Source: Candidatus Gastranaerophilales bacterium (GTDB lineage Bacteria > Cyanobacteriota > Vampirovibrionia > Gastranaerophilales > Gastranaerophilaceae). From it: 56,465 nt of DNA. How positions within the stretch are numbered: the first letter of the stretch is position 1; each line of letters starts with the position of its first letter. The notes below the pieces were generated by a model. The model was not told the DNA's origin and ran no database searches. It was given only the letters and a program-made list of their open reading frames with translations. The stretch covers positions 1-56,465 of the forward strand of contig CALUVW010000012.1 in the NCBI GenBank assembly GCA_944324315.1. Direction: 5' to 3'. The position numbers were made by a program, and so were the translations under genes. Below are positions 33,462 through 42,998 of the stretch, one piece after another.

Positions 33462-34604
33462 TTATGCTGCTTGTGCAACCTGTTGCTGAGGTTTTAGTTC
33501 AACCTGAGTCGTAGGTTGTTGAGCTTGTGCAGCCGGCATTTGTTCTAATTTAGCCAGTGCTGCTGTTGCTGCGTCTTGAACGTTTTTATCCTGATCGTTC
33601 TTAGCAATTGTGAATAAAGTTGTCAAGTCTTGCTTGTAAGCAGGTTGTTGTATATAACTTAATGCTTCAATTGCAGAAGTTCTGACCATCGGGTTCGGGT
33701 TGTTCTTTAATTGTTCAACGATAGTAACGGCACCCGGTAATTCAGTTAAAGGTACTGTTGAACCTGTTAATTTTGTTACTTCATCTCCATAAAGTTTTTG
33801 CATTATTGATGATGTAAACATTGCATAACTTTTGTTTCTTTCAGCTTGTTCCATCGGGGTTATTGTTGTAGCTAATTTTTTATCAGCATCTGACAATTGT
33901 TCACCCTTCATTAATTTTTCTCTTGCTGCAATTTGTTCAGCAGTAGGACCAGACAATTTGCTTGTGTCTGTATTAATAATTGTATTTAGAGCATTTACAA
34001 CTTTTTCATCTAATAATTCAGTTGCTTTTTGCGGCTGATCTTTTACCATATTTGCAATTTCTTCCATTGCATTTGCCTGAACTTCGAAGTCAGGGTTAGT
34101 TAATTTTGCAATAAATGAATTGATATCAACCTGTGGTGTCATTGGAACAGGTGCTTCTACTTCAACTTTGGGAGCAGCTTGTTCGGTTTGTGCAGGTGCC
34201 GGCTGAGTAATTACAGGAGCCGGAGCGTTAATATTTTGTTGTTGAATAACCGGTTGCGGAGCGACAGTTTGTGCTACAACAGGTTGTTGAGGTTGAGCCG
34301 GCTCCGGAGCTACGGGAGTTTGAGTTACAACCGGTTGTTGTGCAGGCATGTAATATGGTTGAGTTTGTGCCTGCGGATATTGGTATAATTGTGTTTGCGG
34401 GTATGAATAATAAGGCATTGTAGGCTGTGCATACTGTGGAGTATTCATAGCCTGCTGATTAAGACCCGGTGCAGTAACAGAAGGATTGTGAACATCAATC
34501 TTTACAGCATTGTAATTCGGTGCAGGAATAGGCTGTTGAGGCATATAAGCCTGCATCATTTGCGGCTGCATGTAAGGATTTACTAAATTTGGTGCTTGAA
34601 TCAT
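33462..34604 (-). CDS. Pro/Gln-rich protein with C-terminal HEAT-like domain
   Basis: 380 residues. The first 165 are a low-complexity region of Pro, Gln, Ala, Tyr and Val, with repeats of the type QPVV and YPQ. Residues 165-360 are helical with HEAT/armadillo-like pairs (MEEIANMVKDQPQKATELLDEKVV; NPMVRTSAIEALSYIQ; DKNVQDAATAALAKLEQ). It ends in another Gln-rich tail. There is no signal peptide. It may be a scaffold that holds partners through its repeats and flexible arm, but no family is recognised. An AGGAAG site precedes the ATG. Confidence 0.6.
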   Translation of the reverse strand: MIQAPNLVNPYMQPQMMQAYMPQQPIPAPNYNAVKIDVHNPSVTAPGLNQQAMNTPQYAQPTMPYYSYPQTQLYQYPQAQTQPYYMPAQQPVVTQTPVAPEPAQPQQPVVAQTVAPQPVIQQQNINAPAPVITQPAPAQTEQAAPKVEVEAPVPMTPQVDINSFIAKLTNPDFEVQANAMEEIANMVKDQPQKATELLDEKVVNALNTIINTDTSKLSGPTAEQIAAREKLMKGEQLSDADKKLATTITPMEQAERNKSYAMFTSSIMQKLYGDEVTKLTGSTVPLTELPGAVTIVEQLKNNPNPMVRTSAIEALSYIQQPAYKQDLTTLFTIAKNDQDKNVQDAATAALAKLEQMPAAQAQQPTTQVELKPQQQVAQAA

Positions 34605-34802
34605 TTAATTTCTTCCTTTCGATAAAATATCTTCCATATTTTTATTCTACTGTTTAAATATCCCTCAAGATAGAAAATTGCTAAAAATTTTTTTTTTTTT
34701 AATAATTCTTAACAAATATTTTTTTTATATAACCTCTGTTTTCTATTATTTTTGTTTATGCTATAATAGTGTTGGACTTGTTTAAACAGGATTTTTATTT
34801 AT

Positions 34803-35765
34803 ATGAATATTGATACAAATAATAGAAAATCTATAAGATCAGTTTTTGGAAGAATACTTGCAGAGTTAGGTAAAACTAACCAGAATATTGTTGTTTTAGA
34901 TGCAGATTTGTCATGCTCTACTCAAACACAGTTGTTTGCAAAAGAATTTCCTGACAGATTTTTTGATGTCGGAATTTCTGAACAGGATATGATTGCAACT
35001 GCTGCAGGTCTTGCTTCTGTCGGTAAAATTCCATTTGCAGCCAGTTTTGCAGTATTTGCAACCGGCAGAGCTTATGATCAAATAAGAAATTCTGTTTGTT
35101 ATCCTGAATTTAATGTAAAAATTGTAGGTACGCACGGCGGAGTAACAGTTGGAGAGGATGGTGCAAGCCATCAGGCATTAGAAGATATTTCGTTAATGCG
35201 TGGTATTCCGAATATGTCGATAATGGTTCCGGCTGACTGTAGAGAGTGTGAGCAGATTGTAAAATTTGCTGCTGAAAATTATGGTCCTATGTACATCAGA
35301 ATTCCAAGAACAAATGTTTGTGATATTTTTGGTGAAGATTATAAATTTGACTTTTGTAGTGCAAGAGTTTTGGAGCAAGGCGATGATGTAACAGTTATTA
35401 CAAATGGAGAAACTCTCTCAGAAGTATTAATAGCCTGTGAAAATTTGAAACAACAAGGATATAATGCACAGGTAATACATGTTCCTGTTGTAAAACCGCT
35501 TGATGGAGCAACAATTATTGATGAAGTGAAAAAGACAAAGTTTGTAATAACTGTTGAAAATCATTCTATTATAGGTGGACTTGGAAGTGCTGTTTGCGAG
35601 TTACTTTCAGAGTACTATCCGGTGCCTGTTCACAGAATTGGTATTAATGATACTTTCGGTCAAAGCGGAAAATGGGATTTACTATTGGACTATTACGGTC
35701 TAAGTTCAAATAAATTAGAGATAAGTATTAAGCGTTTTGTTGATAAATACCGTCTCGTAAAATAA
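34803..35765 (+). CDS. Transketolase C-terminal subunit
   Basis: 320 residues covering the pyrimidine-binding and C-terminal domains of a split transketolase: DADLSCST, the catalytic Glu in DVGISEQDMIATAAGLAS, AASFAVFATGRAYDQIRN, GTHGGVTVGEDGASHQALED and YIRIPR. The N-terminal (pyrophosphate-binding) half is needed for activity and is normally the preceding gene, but the upstream neighbour here is unrelated. The partner must be elsewhere. An extended -10 (TGCTATAAT) lies about 35 bases before the ATG. FtsE follows after 13 bases. Confidence 0.88.
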   Translation: MNIDTNNRKSIRSVFGRILAELGKTNQNIVVLDADLSCSTQTQLFAKEFPDRFFDVGISEQDMIATAAGLASVGKIPFAASFAVFATGRAYDQIRNSVCYPEFNVKIVGTHGGVTVGEDGASHQALEDISLMRGIPNMSIMVPADCRECEQIVKFAAENYGPMYIRIPRTNVCDIFGEDYKFDFCSARVLEQGDDVTVITNGETLSEVLIACENLKQQGYNAQVIHVPVVKPLDGATIIDEVKKTKFVITVENHSIIGGLGSAVCELLSEYYPVPVHRIGINDTFGQSGKWDLLLDYYGLSSNKLEISIKRFVDKYRLVK

Positions 35766-35778
35766 ATAAGGATATACT

Positions 35779-36456
35779 ATGATTCAATTCAGAGCAGTTA
35801 CAAAAAAATACAAAAATGATAATTATGCATTGAAAAATGTAAATCTTGACATAATGTCAGGAGAGTTCGTATTTATCGTTGGGGCATCAGGCGCAGGAAA
35901 ATCTACACTGATGAAGCTTTTGTACAATGAAGAAAGACCAACCAGCGGGACAGTTACTATTGGCGGTATAAATATCGCGAATCTGTCAAATGATAAAATT
36001 CCTAATTTACGAAGATGTATGGGAATTGTATTTCAGGATTATAAACTATTACAAAATCAAAGTGTATATGACAATGTAGCTTATGTTATCAGAACTCTCG
36101 GAATAAGTTCAAGAGAAATAAATGCAAGAGTTTCAGGGGCTTTAAAAATAGTAGGACTTTATGACAAAATGAATGCTTTTCCATCTGAATTATCAGGCGG
36201 TGAACAGCAAAGAGTAGGTATTGCCCGTGCTATAGTAAACGGCCCACCGCTTTTAATTGCCGATGAACCTACAGGTAATTTGGATCCTAAAAATTCCATG
36301 GAGATTATGCAGATTCTGGATCAGATTAATCAGCGCGGAATTACAGTTATTGTGTCAACACATGATAATGCCATGGTAGATTATTTTAGAAAAAGAGTTA
36401 TTACATTAGATAAAGGTGAAATTGTAAGGGATATACAAGCAGGTACGTATGAATAG
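35779..36456 (+). CDS. ftsE: Cell-division ATP-binding protein FtsE
   Basis: ABC-type ATPase that with FtsX controls peptidoglycan hydrolases at the septum. Walker A is GASGAGKST, the Q-loop VFQDYKLL, the signature LSGGEQQRVGIARA and Walker B LLIADEPTGN, with His in STHDNA. 225 residues, full length. The ftsX gene overlaps its end by eight bases. Confidence 0.95.
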   Translation: MIQFRAVTKKYKNDNYALKNVNLDIMSGEFVFIVGASGAGKSTLMKLLYNEERPTSGTVTIGGINIANLSNDKIPNLRRCMGIVFQDYKLLQNQSVYDNVAYVIRTLGISSREINARVSGALKIVGLYDKMNAFPSELSGGEQQRVGIARAIVNGPPLLIADEPTGNLDPKNSMEIMQILDQINQRGITVIVSTHDNAMVDYFRKRVITLDKGEIVRDIQAGTYE

Positions 36457-37357
36457 TTCAAGAACAAGAATAAAAAAAGAAGTAAAAAAACATATACCAA
36501 AAGATTGGCTGTGTGAATTAAGAATTTTATACAGATTAACAAAGCAGACAGTACATGACATTCACAGAACAGGTGTTGTTAACCTTGTTATTATAACTAC
36601 TATGGCAGCAATTTTGACAATTTTTGCTTCTTTTTTCAGATCAGCACTGTCAATCTCTGCTTTTGCGCATGAACTTGGAAATGTTTTGGAAATTTCTGTT
36701 TATTTAAAAGAAAATGCGGATGTGAACCTTGCAAAATCTCGAATTAAAGAATTTGAGCATGTTGAAAATGTTACAATCATTCCAAAAGCTTCTTCGTGGG
36801 CTAATCTGAAACGAGAAATGGATTTGCCTGATATTGATAACCCGCTGCCTGATACTTTGCATGTAAAAGTTGACAAGCCTGAAAATATTGAGGGAGTATT
36901 TAACAATGTTAAACAGTTAAGTTCTGTTGAAGATATGAGTTACGCACAAGACCTTGCAAAAAAAATTGAAGCTTTAAACAGAATTGTTAACACTATTACT
37001 GTATTTGTTGTTATAATAATGGCTATTTTGACTATAACTATTATAAATAATACTATCCAGCTTGTTATTCAATCGCGGAAAGAAGAAATTGAAATAATGA
37101 GACTTATGGGAGTTTCTAACTGGTATATAAGATTTCCTCTTATTATGCAGGGAGCGTTTTACGGTTTTTCTGGAGCTGTAATTGCGTTATTGCCTCTTAA
37201 TTTTGTCCAAAACGGCTTGACTCATATGCACCAATTTTTTATGGTACCGACTCCTTTGTATGCACAAAATTTTGTTATCACCGTAATGTTTGCTATGGCA
37301 ATACTTTTTGGAGCCGGAGGAAGTTTCCTCTGTATAAAAAAACATTTGCAGGTATAG
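36449..37357 (+). CDS. ftsX: Cell-division membrane protein FtsX
   Basis: Four transmembrane helices, one near residue 45 and three after residue 185, bracket an extracytoplasmic domain (about 75-180) that begins EISVYLKENADVNLAKSRI, typical of FtsX. 302 residues. It couples the ATPase FtsE to extracellular amidase regulators such as EnvC or PcsB. The start overlaps ftsE. The next gene begins 5 bases after its stop. Confidence 0.92.
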   Translation: MNSSRTRIKKEVKKHIPKDWLCELRILYRLTKQTVHDIHRTGVVNLVIITTMAAILTIFASFFRSALSISAFAHELGNVLEISVYLKENADVNLAKSRIKEFEHVENVTIIPKASSWANLKREMDLPDIDNPLPDTLHVKVDKPENIEGVFNNVKQLSSVEDMSYAQDLAKKIEALNRIVNTITVFVVIIMAILTITIINNTIQLVIQSRKEEIEIMRLMGVSNWYIRFPLIMQGAFYGFSGAVIALLPLNFVQNGLTHMHQFFMVPTPLYAQNFVITVMFAMAILFGAGGSFLCIKKHLQV

Positions 37358-37362
37358 TTTAA

Positions 37363-38595
37363 ATGAATACTAAAAACAGTATACTTTTAATTTCTGATGA
37401 TAAAGAGTTTTTAACAACTGCGGAACAAAAACTGATTTTTCTGCGGAATAGTGATGCTGTTGTTTGTTCTGATTATAAAAATGCAGAAATTAATGTTGAA
37501 CTAAGTGCTGCAAATATTATTTTAATTCATGAAAATCAAGATAAGAGAAAAACTCTTGAAATAATAAATTCTTTAAAAGAAAATCCAGGATTGACACTTA
37601 TGCTTGTTGTCAGCAGTTATGATAAAGAATTTATATTGCAGGCTTATGATGCAGGTATGGATGATTTCATTCTGGCTGTTGATGACGATTTTGAATATGT
37701 TATAAGAGTTGTTAATAATATCAAATACAAATCTTTAAAATTTGATGATTTCAGAAATATAAAACTTCTTATGCAGTTAAATGTTATTGATAAAGTTACG
37801 GGTTTGTATAATTATCAGTATGCATCTCAAGTAATTGAAAATGTTATATTTGATAATTTATTGGATAGCGGTGTTTTTTTAGCTGTTTCACCTGCTGAGG
37901 AGTGCAAAATCAATTTTTCTTTTGAAAAATTGGCTGATGCAATAAAACATTCTGTAAGAATAGATGATGTTGTTACTCTTGCTCAAGGTGCTAAATTTTA
38001 TATTCTGCTGCCTAAAACAGAATTTAGCGGTGCACTGGCTGTCTTAAATAAGATAAATGAAAATTATGGTGAAAATTTTAAAATTTGCGCAGGGATATCA
38101 AGTATAGAAAACAGATCTTTTAAAGAAATGGAATCTGCCTCACTGCATGCTTTATCTGATGCTTTAGCAACACATGCCGCATATATTTTTGCGGAAAACA
38201 AACCTGATACTCTTGATGAATGGCTTGAAAATGAGAATGAAGAACCTAAAAATTATAAAATTTTCAGGCAAGTTTTTAATAAAAAAATGGATAAGGTTAT
38301 TGCACCTGTGTTTTACAGATTGCAAAAAAAATGGGAAGAAAAACTGTTTAAGACAAAAATTGAGCAATATACAAATGAAGAAGAATGCGTATTTCACTTG
38401 AAAAATGACAGACAGGATAGTATGTTGCGTATTGTATATCCCGGTTTTTCAAAAATTATTATTTATGTTAATCATGAAGGTTTGGACAGTCCTGAAAATA
38501 ATGAAATACATTTAGCGTTAAATAAGATTTCTCAAAAAGAGTTAGTAGAGATAGTGGAAAATTTTATAAAAGAATTTAAGTATACATCACAGTAA
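37363..38595 (+). CDS. Degenerate receiver / GGDEF-like protein in the ftsEX operon
   Basis: 410 residues. Residues 1-120 look like a receiver domain: SILLISDDKEFL at the start and GMDDFILAVDDDF near the end. The phosphoacceptor position reads ILIHENQD, so the Asp is missing. Residues 140-290 align in style with a GGDEF domain (DKVTGLYNYQYASQVIE), but the active site is replaced by LAQGAKFYILLPKTEF, so cyclase activity is unlikely. The C-terminal 110 residues are unrelated. A non-catalytic regulator of FtsEX or division is a reasonable guess. Confidence 0.65.
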   Translation: MNTKNSILLISDDKEFLTTAEQKLIFLRNSDAVVCSDYKNAEINVELSAANIILIHENQDKRKTLEIINSLKENPGLTLMLVVSSYDKEFILQAYDAGMDDFILAVDDDFEYVIRVVNNIKYKSLKFDDFRNIKLLMQLNVIDKVTGLYNYQYASQVIENVIFDNLLDSGVFLAVSPAEECKINFSFEKLADAIKHSVRIDDVVTLAQGAKFYILLPKTEFSGALAVLNKINENYGENFKICAGISSIENRSFKEMESASLHALSDALATHAAYIFAENKPDTLDEWLENENEEPKNYKIFRQVFNKKMDKVIAPVFYRLQKKWEEKLFKTKIEQYTNEEECVFHLKNDRQDSMLRIVYPGFSKIIIYVNHEGLDSPENNEIHLALNKISQKELVEIVENFIKEFKYTSQ

Positions 38596-38609
38596 GTTAA
38601 AGGAGATAT

Positions 38610-39155
38610 ATGAATACATTATCAGCAGAAAACAGTCTGGTTCTAATTATAGATATACAAGAAAGATTAGTTGCGGCGTTAAACAAAGATACAATTATTG
38701 CAAATGCCGTTAAAGTTGCGAGTGCCGCCAAGTTTTTGAATATTCCCGTATTGTTAACTGAGCAGTATCCGAAGGGGCTCGGGCATACTGTTAAATCTTT
38801 ATGTGATGTTATACCGGAAGGCAGCGAAGTTGTTGAAAAAACTTATTTCAATGCTTTATTAGAAGATGGTATGCTTGATAAAATTAAATCATACGGAAAA
38901 AAACAAATTGTGATTTTTGGTATAGAAACTCATATTTGTGTTCATCAAACTGCTTCTGCTTTAGTTGAAGCGGGGTTTGATGTATATGTAATAAAAGATG
39001 CGTGTGCTAGCAGGAATAAATATGAGTTTAAGCAGGGAATAGATGCAATGATGGCTAATGGTGTAAAAATTTCCTGTATTGAAATCGCATTGTTTGAATG
39101 GTTAAAAGGAGCTAAAAATCCAAAATTTAAAGAAGTTCAAGCTTTAATCAAATAA
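38610..39155 (+). CDS. Isochorismatase-family cysteine hydrolase
   Basis: 181 residues. The catalytic triad is visible as Asp15 (LIIDIQERL), Lys77 (EKTYF) and Cys110 (ETHICVHQTA), with the cis-peptide segment GIETHIC. The family includes nicotinamidases and isochorismatases. This short form, close to YcaC, has unknown substrate. It starts 14 bases after the preceding stop with an AAAGGAG site and ends the tkt-ftsEX unit. Confidence 0.85.
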   Translation: MNTLSAENSLVLIIDIQERLVAALNKDTIIANAVKVASAAKFLNIPVLLTEQYPKGLGHTVKSLCDVIPEGSEVVEKTYFNALLEDGMLDKIKSYGKKQIVIFGIETHICVHQTASALVEAGFDVYVIKDACASRNKYEFKQGIDAMMANGVKISCIEIALFEWLKGAKNPKFKEVQALIK

Positions 39156-39221
39156 CCTGCTTTATTGTTGCAGGAGACGCAACTTTGAATGTATTGTATA
39201 AGAGCATATACACATATACAT

Positions 39222-41021
39222 TTAATTATAAATCTTTTTGGTTAAATCAGCTTTCCTTATTCTAACATTTTGCGGAGTAATTTCAACTAATTCATCATCG
39301 CCAATGTATTCCATGCATTCTTCAAGAGTCATTTCTTTATGAGCCTGAAGAGTGACCATAACATCTGCCGTTGCACTTCTCATATTAGTTAATTTTTTTG
39401 TTTTGCAGATATTTACTACAATATCCTGAGGTTTGTTACATTCTCCGATAATCATGCCGCGATATACTTTTGTTTTCGGGGTTACAAAGAATACGCCTCT
39501 GTCCTCATATTGCGCGAGTGCATAAGGAATTGCTTCTCCCTGTTCGTGAGCAATAATTGAACCGTTTCTCTGACGCGGAATGTCGCCTGCGTAAGGTCTG
39601 TATTCTAGATAAGTGTGATACATAATACCTTCACCGCGGGTCATTCTTATAAATTCGCTTCTGAATCCGATAAGTCCGCGCGCAGGAATATGGAAAACCA
39701 TAACGGTTCTTCCTTTGTTGTTATTCATTTCTTTCATTTCGGCTTTTCTTCCGGAAAGTCTGTCTATACAGCTTCCCGCGTAACCTTCCGGAACATCTAC
39801 AACGAGATTTTCAAAAGGTTCACACTGCACACCGTCAATTGTTTTATAAATAACTTCCGGTTTGGAAACCTGAAATTCGTAGCCTTCACGACGCATTGTT
39901 TCGATTAAAATCCCTAAGTGGAGTTCGCCTCTGCCTGAAACTCTGAAAACATCAGTTGAATCTGTATCTTCTACACGCAGGCTGACATTTTTTTCAAGTT
40001 CATCATACAATCTTTTTCTTAACTGTCTTGATGTCACAAATTTCCCCTCAGTTCCGGCAAACGGGCTGTCGTTTACAGAAAAGTTCATCTGCAAAGTCGG
40101 TTCATCAACCTTAATAAGAGGCAGCGGCTGAGGATTTGATAAAGAGCAGATGCTTTCGCCGATTTGAATATCTGAAAATCCTGCAATGCCGACAATATCG
40201 CCTGCAAATGCTTCTTCTATTTCAACACGCCCTAAATCGTGGAACCCGAAAAGTTTTGTAATTTTCCCTTTTTCCTGGCTTCCGTCTGCGTGCACTACAC
40301 AAACCTGTTCCTGGGATTTAACTTTTCCATTTTCTATTCTTCCGATTACAATTCTGCCTACGTAATCATTGTAATCCAGTGTTGTAGCTCTGAACTGGAA
40401 CGGTTTTTCTGCATCGCCTTTTGGCGGTTTAATGTTTTCTAAGATGCAATCCAGAAGCGGTATCATATCTTTTCTTTCATCATCCAAATCTTTTATTGCA
40501 AAGCCGTTTAAGCTGCTTGCAAAAATGAATGGAAAATCAATCAAATCTTCTCTGTCTGTTAATTCCGTAAACAAATCAAAAACTTTATCCAGAGCAGTTA
40601 GAGGTTCTGCTGCCGGCTTATCAATCTTATTTATTACAACAATTATTTTTAATCCTAATTCCAACGCTTTTGCTAAAACAAATCTTGTCTGCGGCATCGG
40701 GCCTTCTGCAGCATCAACGATTAATAGCGCTCCGTCAACCATCCCGAGTACACGTTCTACTTCTCCGCCGAAATCCGCGTGACCGGGTGTGTCAACAACG
40801 TTAATTTTAGTATTTTTATAGTTAATTGAAATATTTTTTGAAAGAATTGTAATTCCGCGTTCTCTTTCCAGATCATTGCTGTCCAAAACTCTTTCCTGCA
40901 CGTGTTGATTAGCCCTGAAAGCTCCTGCCTGACGTAAAAGACAATCTACAAGTGTAGTTTTTCCGTGGTCAACGTGAGCAATAATTGCTATATTTCTAAT
41001 ATTTTCATTTTGATTAGTCAT
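39222..41021 (-). CDS. typA: Ribosome-associated GTPase TypA/BipA
   Basis: Translational GTPase that aids ribosome assembly under stress. G1 is AHVDHGKTT, G3 DTPGHADFGGEVER, G4 NKIDKPAA. The EF-G-like domains III and V follow (SGRGELHLGILIETMRREGYE) and the C-terminal TypA domain ends in the basic RIRKADLTKKIYN. 599 residues, full length. A GGCAGGGAAT site lies before the ATG, and upstream a TATAAT gives a leader of about 40 bases. Confidence 0.96.
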   Translation of the reverse strand: MTNQNENIRNIAIIAHVDHGKTTLVDCLLRQAGAFRANQHVQERVLDSNDLERERGITILSKNISINYKNTKINVVDTPGHADFGGEVERVLGMVDGALLIVDAAEGPMPQTRFVLAKALELGLKIIVVINKIDKPAAEPLTALDKVFDLFTELTDREDLIDFPFIFASSLNGFAIKDLDDERKDMIPLLDCILENIKPPKGDAEKPFQFRATTLDYNDYVGRIVIGRIENGKVKSQEQVCVVHADGSQEKGKITKLFGFHDLGRVEIEEAFAGDIVGIAGFSDIQIGESICSLSNPQPLPLIKVDEPTLQMNFSVNDSPFAGTEGKFVTSRQLRKRLYDELEKNVSLRVEDTDSTDVFRVSGRGELHLGILIETMRREGYEFQVSKPEVIYKTIDGVQCEPFENLVVDVPEGYAGSCIDRLSGRKAEMKEMNNNKGRTVMVFHIPARGLIGFRSEFIRMTRGEGIMYHTYLEYRPYAGDIPRQRNGSIIAHEQGEAIPYALAQYEDRGVFFVTPKTKVYRGMIIGECNKPQDIVVNICKTKKLTNMRSATADVMVTLQAHKEMTLEECMEYIGDDELVEITPQNVRIRKADLTKKIYN

Positions 41022-41124
41022 AATTCCCTGCCATTTATAAGTTGTTTAGTGTAAATATTACACTTTTATATTATATCAGTGATAATTTATTTGCAAGTTA
41101 AGAGTTTGTAAAGATAGAAAGTTA

Positions 41125-41600
41125 CATAAACTATATTATTAGAAACAAAACAATCTGCTAAAGACACCTTGTTGGTACTTTCTTGTGCCGACAAGAAAGT
41201 ACCGCAAAGAAGCTCCCGGCTTTCACTCCGTTCACAAATCAATTGTAATTGCTCAACCTGAGGTGAGCTAACTCGCTATCGCTCAAACAACGCTCACCTT
41301 GTTATTGTTTCGCAAACATTGATTGTTCACTACGTTAACAGCCGAACTTTGCATTTGCAGGGCGGCGATAGTGTAACGAGCAATAATCACAGGCGATGCA
41401 GATGTCAAAGACGTGTATTGTTTGAGTGAAACGAGTTTACACGCCTTAAAGCAGAGCCTTTGTGGATTATTAGCGAGTGAAGCGTGTCCGCTGGTTTGCG
41501 TCGCTTTTCCATAAAAGCGACCGCCGTGCGCGCAGCACCTGCCGGAGGCTACGAAATTAAAATTAGTTTGTGTTTTTTGCTTCCAATAATATAGTTTATA
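41125..41600. mobile_element. MITE-like element, copy 2 (476 bp)
   Basis: Terminal inverted repeats of 22 bases (41125-41146 and 41579-41600) match at 19 of 22 positions and resemble those at 31138. The interior shares, in opposite orientation, the 13-bp hairpin (41174-41203), the stretch GCAAAGAAGCTCCCGGC, the stretch with ATCAATTGTAATTGCTCAA, and the sequence around TTCGCAAACATTGATTGTTC. It is longer than copy 1 and carries a GC-rich part (41480-41560) that copy 1 lacks. No credible gene lies in it. It fills the gap between typA and the MFS gene and overlaps the end of the latter. Confidence 0.7.
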
Positions 41601-42996
41601 CAGAGAATTTATCGTTTTTATAGGCAATAAACGCAAATGTCAGGCAGCAAAGCCCGAAAAATATCCCGAAGCACATTGTTGTTCTATATGCGGTTAAAAA
41701 TGCTGTATCATAAACTTGTCCTGCTTCAAGAAAAATGTTTCTGAATGTTTCAAATAAGGTAATTGTTACGGCTACGCCCAAAATGTTTCCCATATTTCTT
41801 GAAAGCGCCAGAATTCCTGATGCAAGCCCTACATGTCCGTGTTCAACACTTGTCATAATTGCGTTATTGGAAGGCGATTGAAATAAACCGTTTCCTATTC
41901 CCATTATTCCTGATGCAAGTACAATCTGCCACATTGCTGCGTTTTTATCATACAACGTGAACATTAGAAGCGCTATGCAGTAAATAACAGGCCCTGCAAG
42001 GGTTAAATATCTGCTTCCGTATTTTCCTGATAATCTTCCCGCAACAGGTGCAATAAATGAAAGCGTCAGAGAATACGGCAGAATTAAAAGCCCTGTTACA
42101 AGCGGATTGTATTTTAATATTTCCTGCAAAAAGAACGGCAAAAGTATGCTGTTTGTGTACATTGCCATATATGAAGTCATTACGCCGAGATTTCCAAATG
42201 TAAAAGTTCTTATCTTGAAAAGCGAAAAATCAATAAGCGGATAATTAATGCGGTGATCTCTGATATAGAAAAGAACTCCAAAAATCAGTGTAATTATTCC
42301 GAGAACAATAATTTTCAGCGAATTCCACCCCCAGCTGTGTCCTTCTGATATTGCAAGCAAAAGAGCAAATAAGCTTACTGTAAAATAAAAAAATCCTCTG
42401 TAGTCGAATTTAAAATTATTTTGTTCTTTTACAGCGTGGTGCGGAAGAACTTTATAAGCATAGTAAGCTCCTGCAAGAGCGACAGGGATACAAGGGATAA
42501 ATACAGAGTGCCAGCCGAAATAATTCAGTAAAATTCCGCCGAGCGCAGGCCCGCTCATTCCTCCGATTGCAACTAAGCAGCCGTTTAATCCGAGTGCTTT
42601 CCCTCGGCGTTCGTTTTTAAATATTGTCGCAATAATTGCCTGCGCGTTTGAAAGCATTATAGAAGCTCCAAGAGCTTCAAGACATCTATATGCAATTAAA
42701 AGCCCAAAACTATGAGCTGTTGTATTTAAGAAAGCTCCAATAGCGAATAATGAAAAACCTGTTGTATAAAGTTTGTTTTTCGGAAAAATATCGCCGAGCT
42801 TGCCGAAAAACGGCAAAAATACTGTTAAAACAAGCATATATGCAATCATAACCCATTGTATCTGCCCCATTGTTACGTGCAAATCAACGGACATGGGGTA
42901 TAATGCAAGATTTACTGTTGTAGAATCAAGCATGGCTATAAAATTGCCGACTGCTGTGATTACAAACATTGTCCATTTTATTTCTTTGGTTGTCAT
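41596..42996 (-). CDS. MFS drug-efflux-type transporter (DHA2, EmrB/QacA-like)
   Basis: 466 residues with about fourteen hydrophobic segments. The N-terminal signature LDSTTVNLALYPMSVDLH and GKLGDIFPKNKLYTTGF identify the drug:H+ antiporter-2 family, along with GGMSGPALGGILLNYFGWHSVF (motif C). The substrate is unknown. The gene begins two bases after glmU. Its last codons and stop lie in the terminal repeat of the MITE-like element, so the insertion may have trimmed or replaced the original C-terminus. Confidence 0.9.
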   Translation of the reverse strand: MTTKEIKWTMFVITAVGNFIAMLDSTTVNLALYPMSVDLHVTMGQIQWVMIAYMLVLTVFLPFFGKLGDIFPKNKLYTTGFSLFAIGAFLNTTAHSFGLLIAYRCLEALGASIMLSNAQAIIATIFKNERRGKALGLNGCLVAIGGMSGPALGGILLNYFGWHSVFIPCIPVALAGAYYAYKVLPHHAVKEQNNFKFDYRGFFYFTVSLFALLLAISEGHSWGWNSLKIIVLGIITLIFGVLFYIRDHRINYPLIDFSLFKIRTFTFGNLGVMTSYMAMYTNSILLPFFLQEILKYNPLVTGLLILPYSLTLSFIAPVAGRLSGKYGSRYLTLAGPVIYCIALLMFTLYDKNAAMWQIVLASGIMGIGNGLFQSPSNNAIMTSVEHGHVGLASGILALSRNMGNILGVAVTITLFETFRNIFLEAGQVYDTAFLTAYRTTMCFGIFFGLCCLTFAFIAYKNDKFSV

Positions 42997-42998
42997 AG

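Noticed and set aside
39153-39174. Hairpin CCTGC...GCAGG as terminator after the isochorismatase gene
   Set aside because: The stem is only five base pairs and no T run follows, so support is too weak.
39615-39908. 97-codon ORF on + inside typA
   Set aside because: Antisense shadow of a strongly conserved gene. No start signals.
41283-41636. 117-codon minus-strand ORF at the end of the MFS gene
   Set aside because: It lies almost wholly in the MITE-like element and runs over the MFS 3' end. It has no ribosome site and no protein-like motif.
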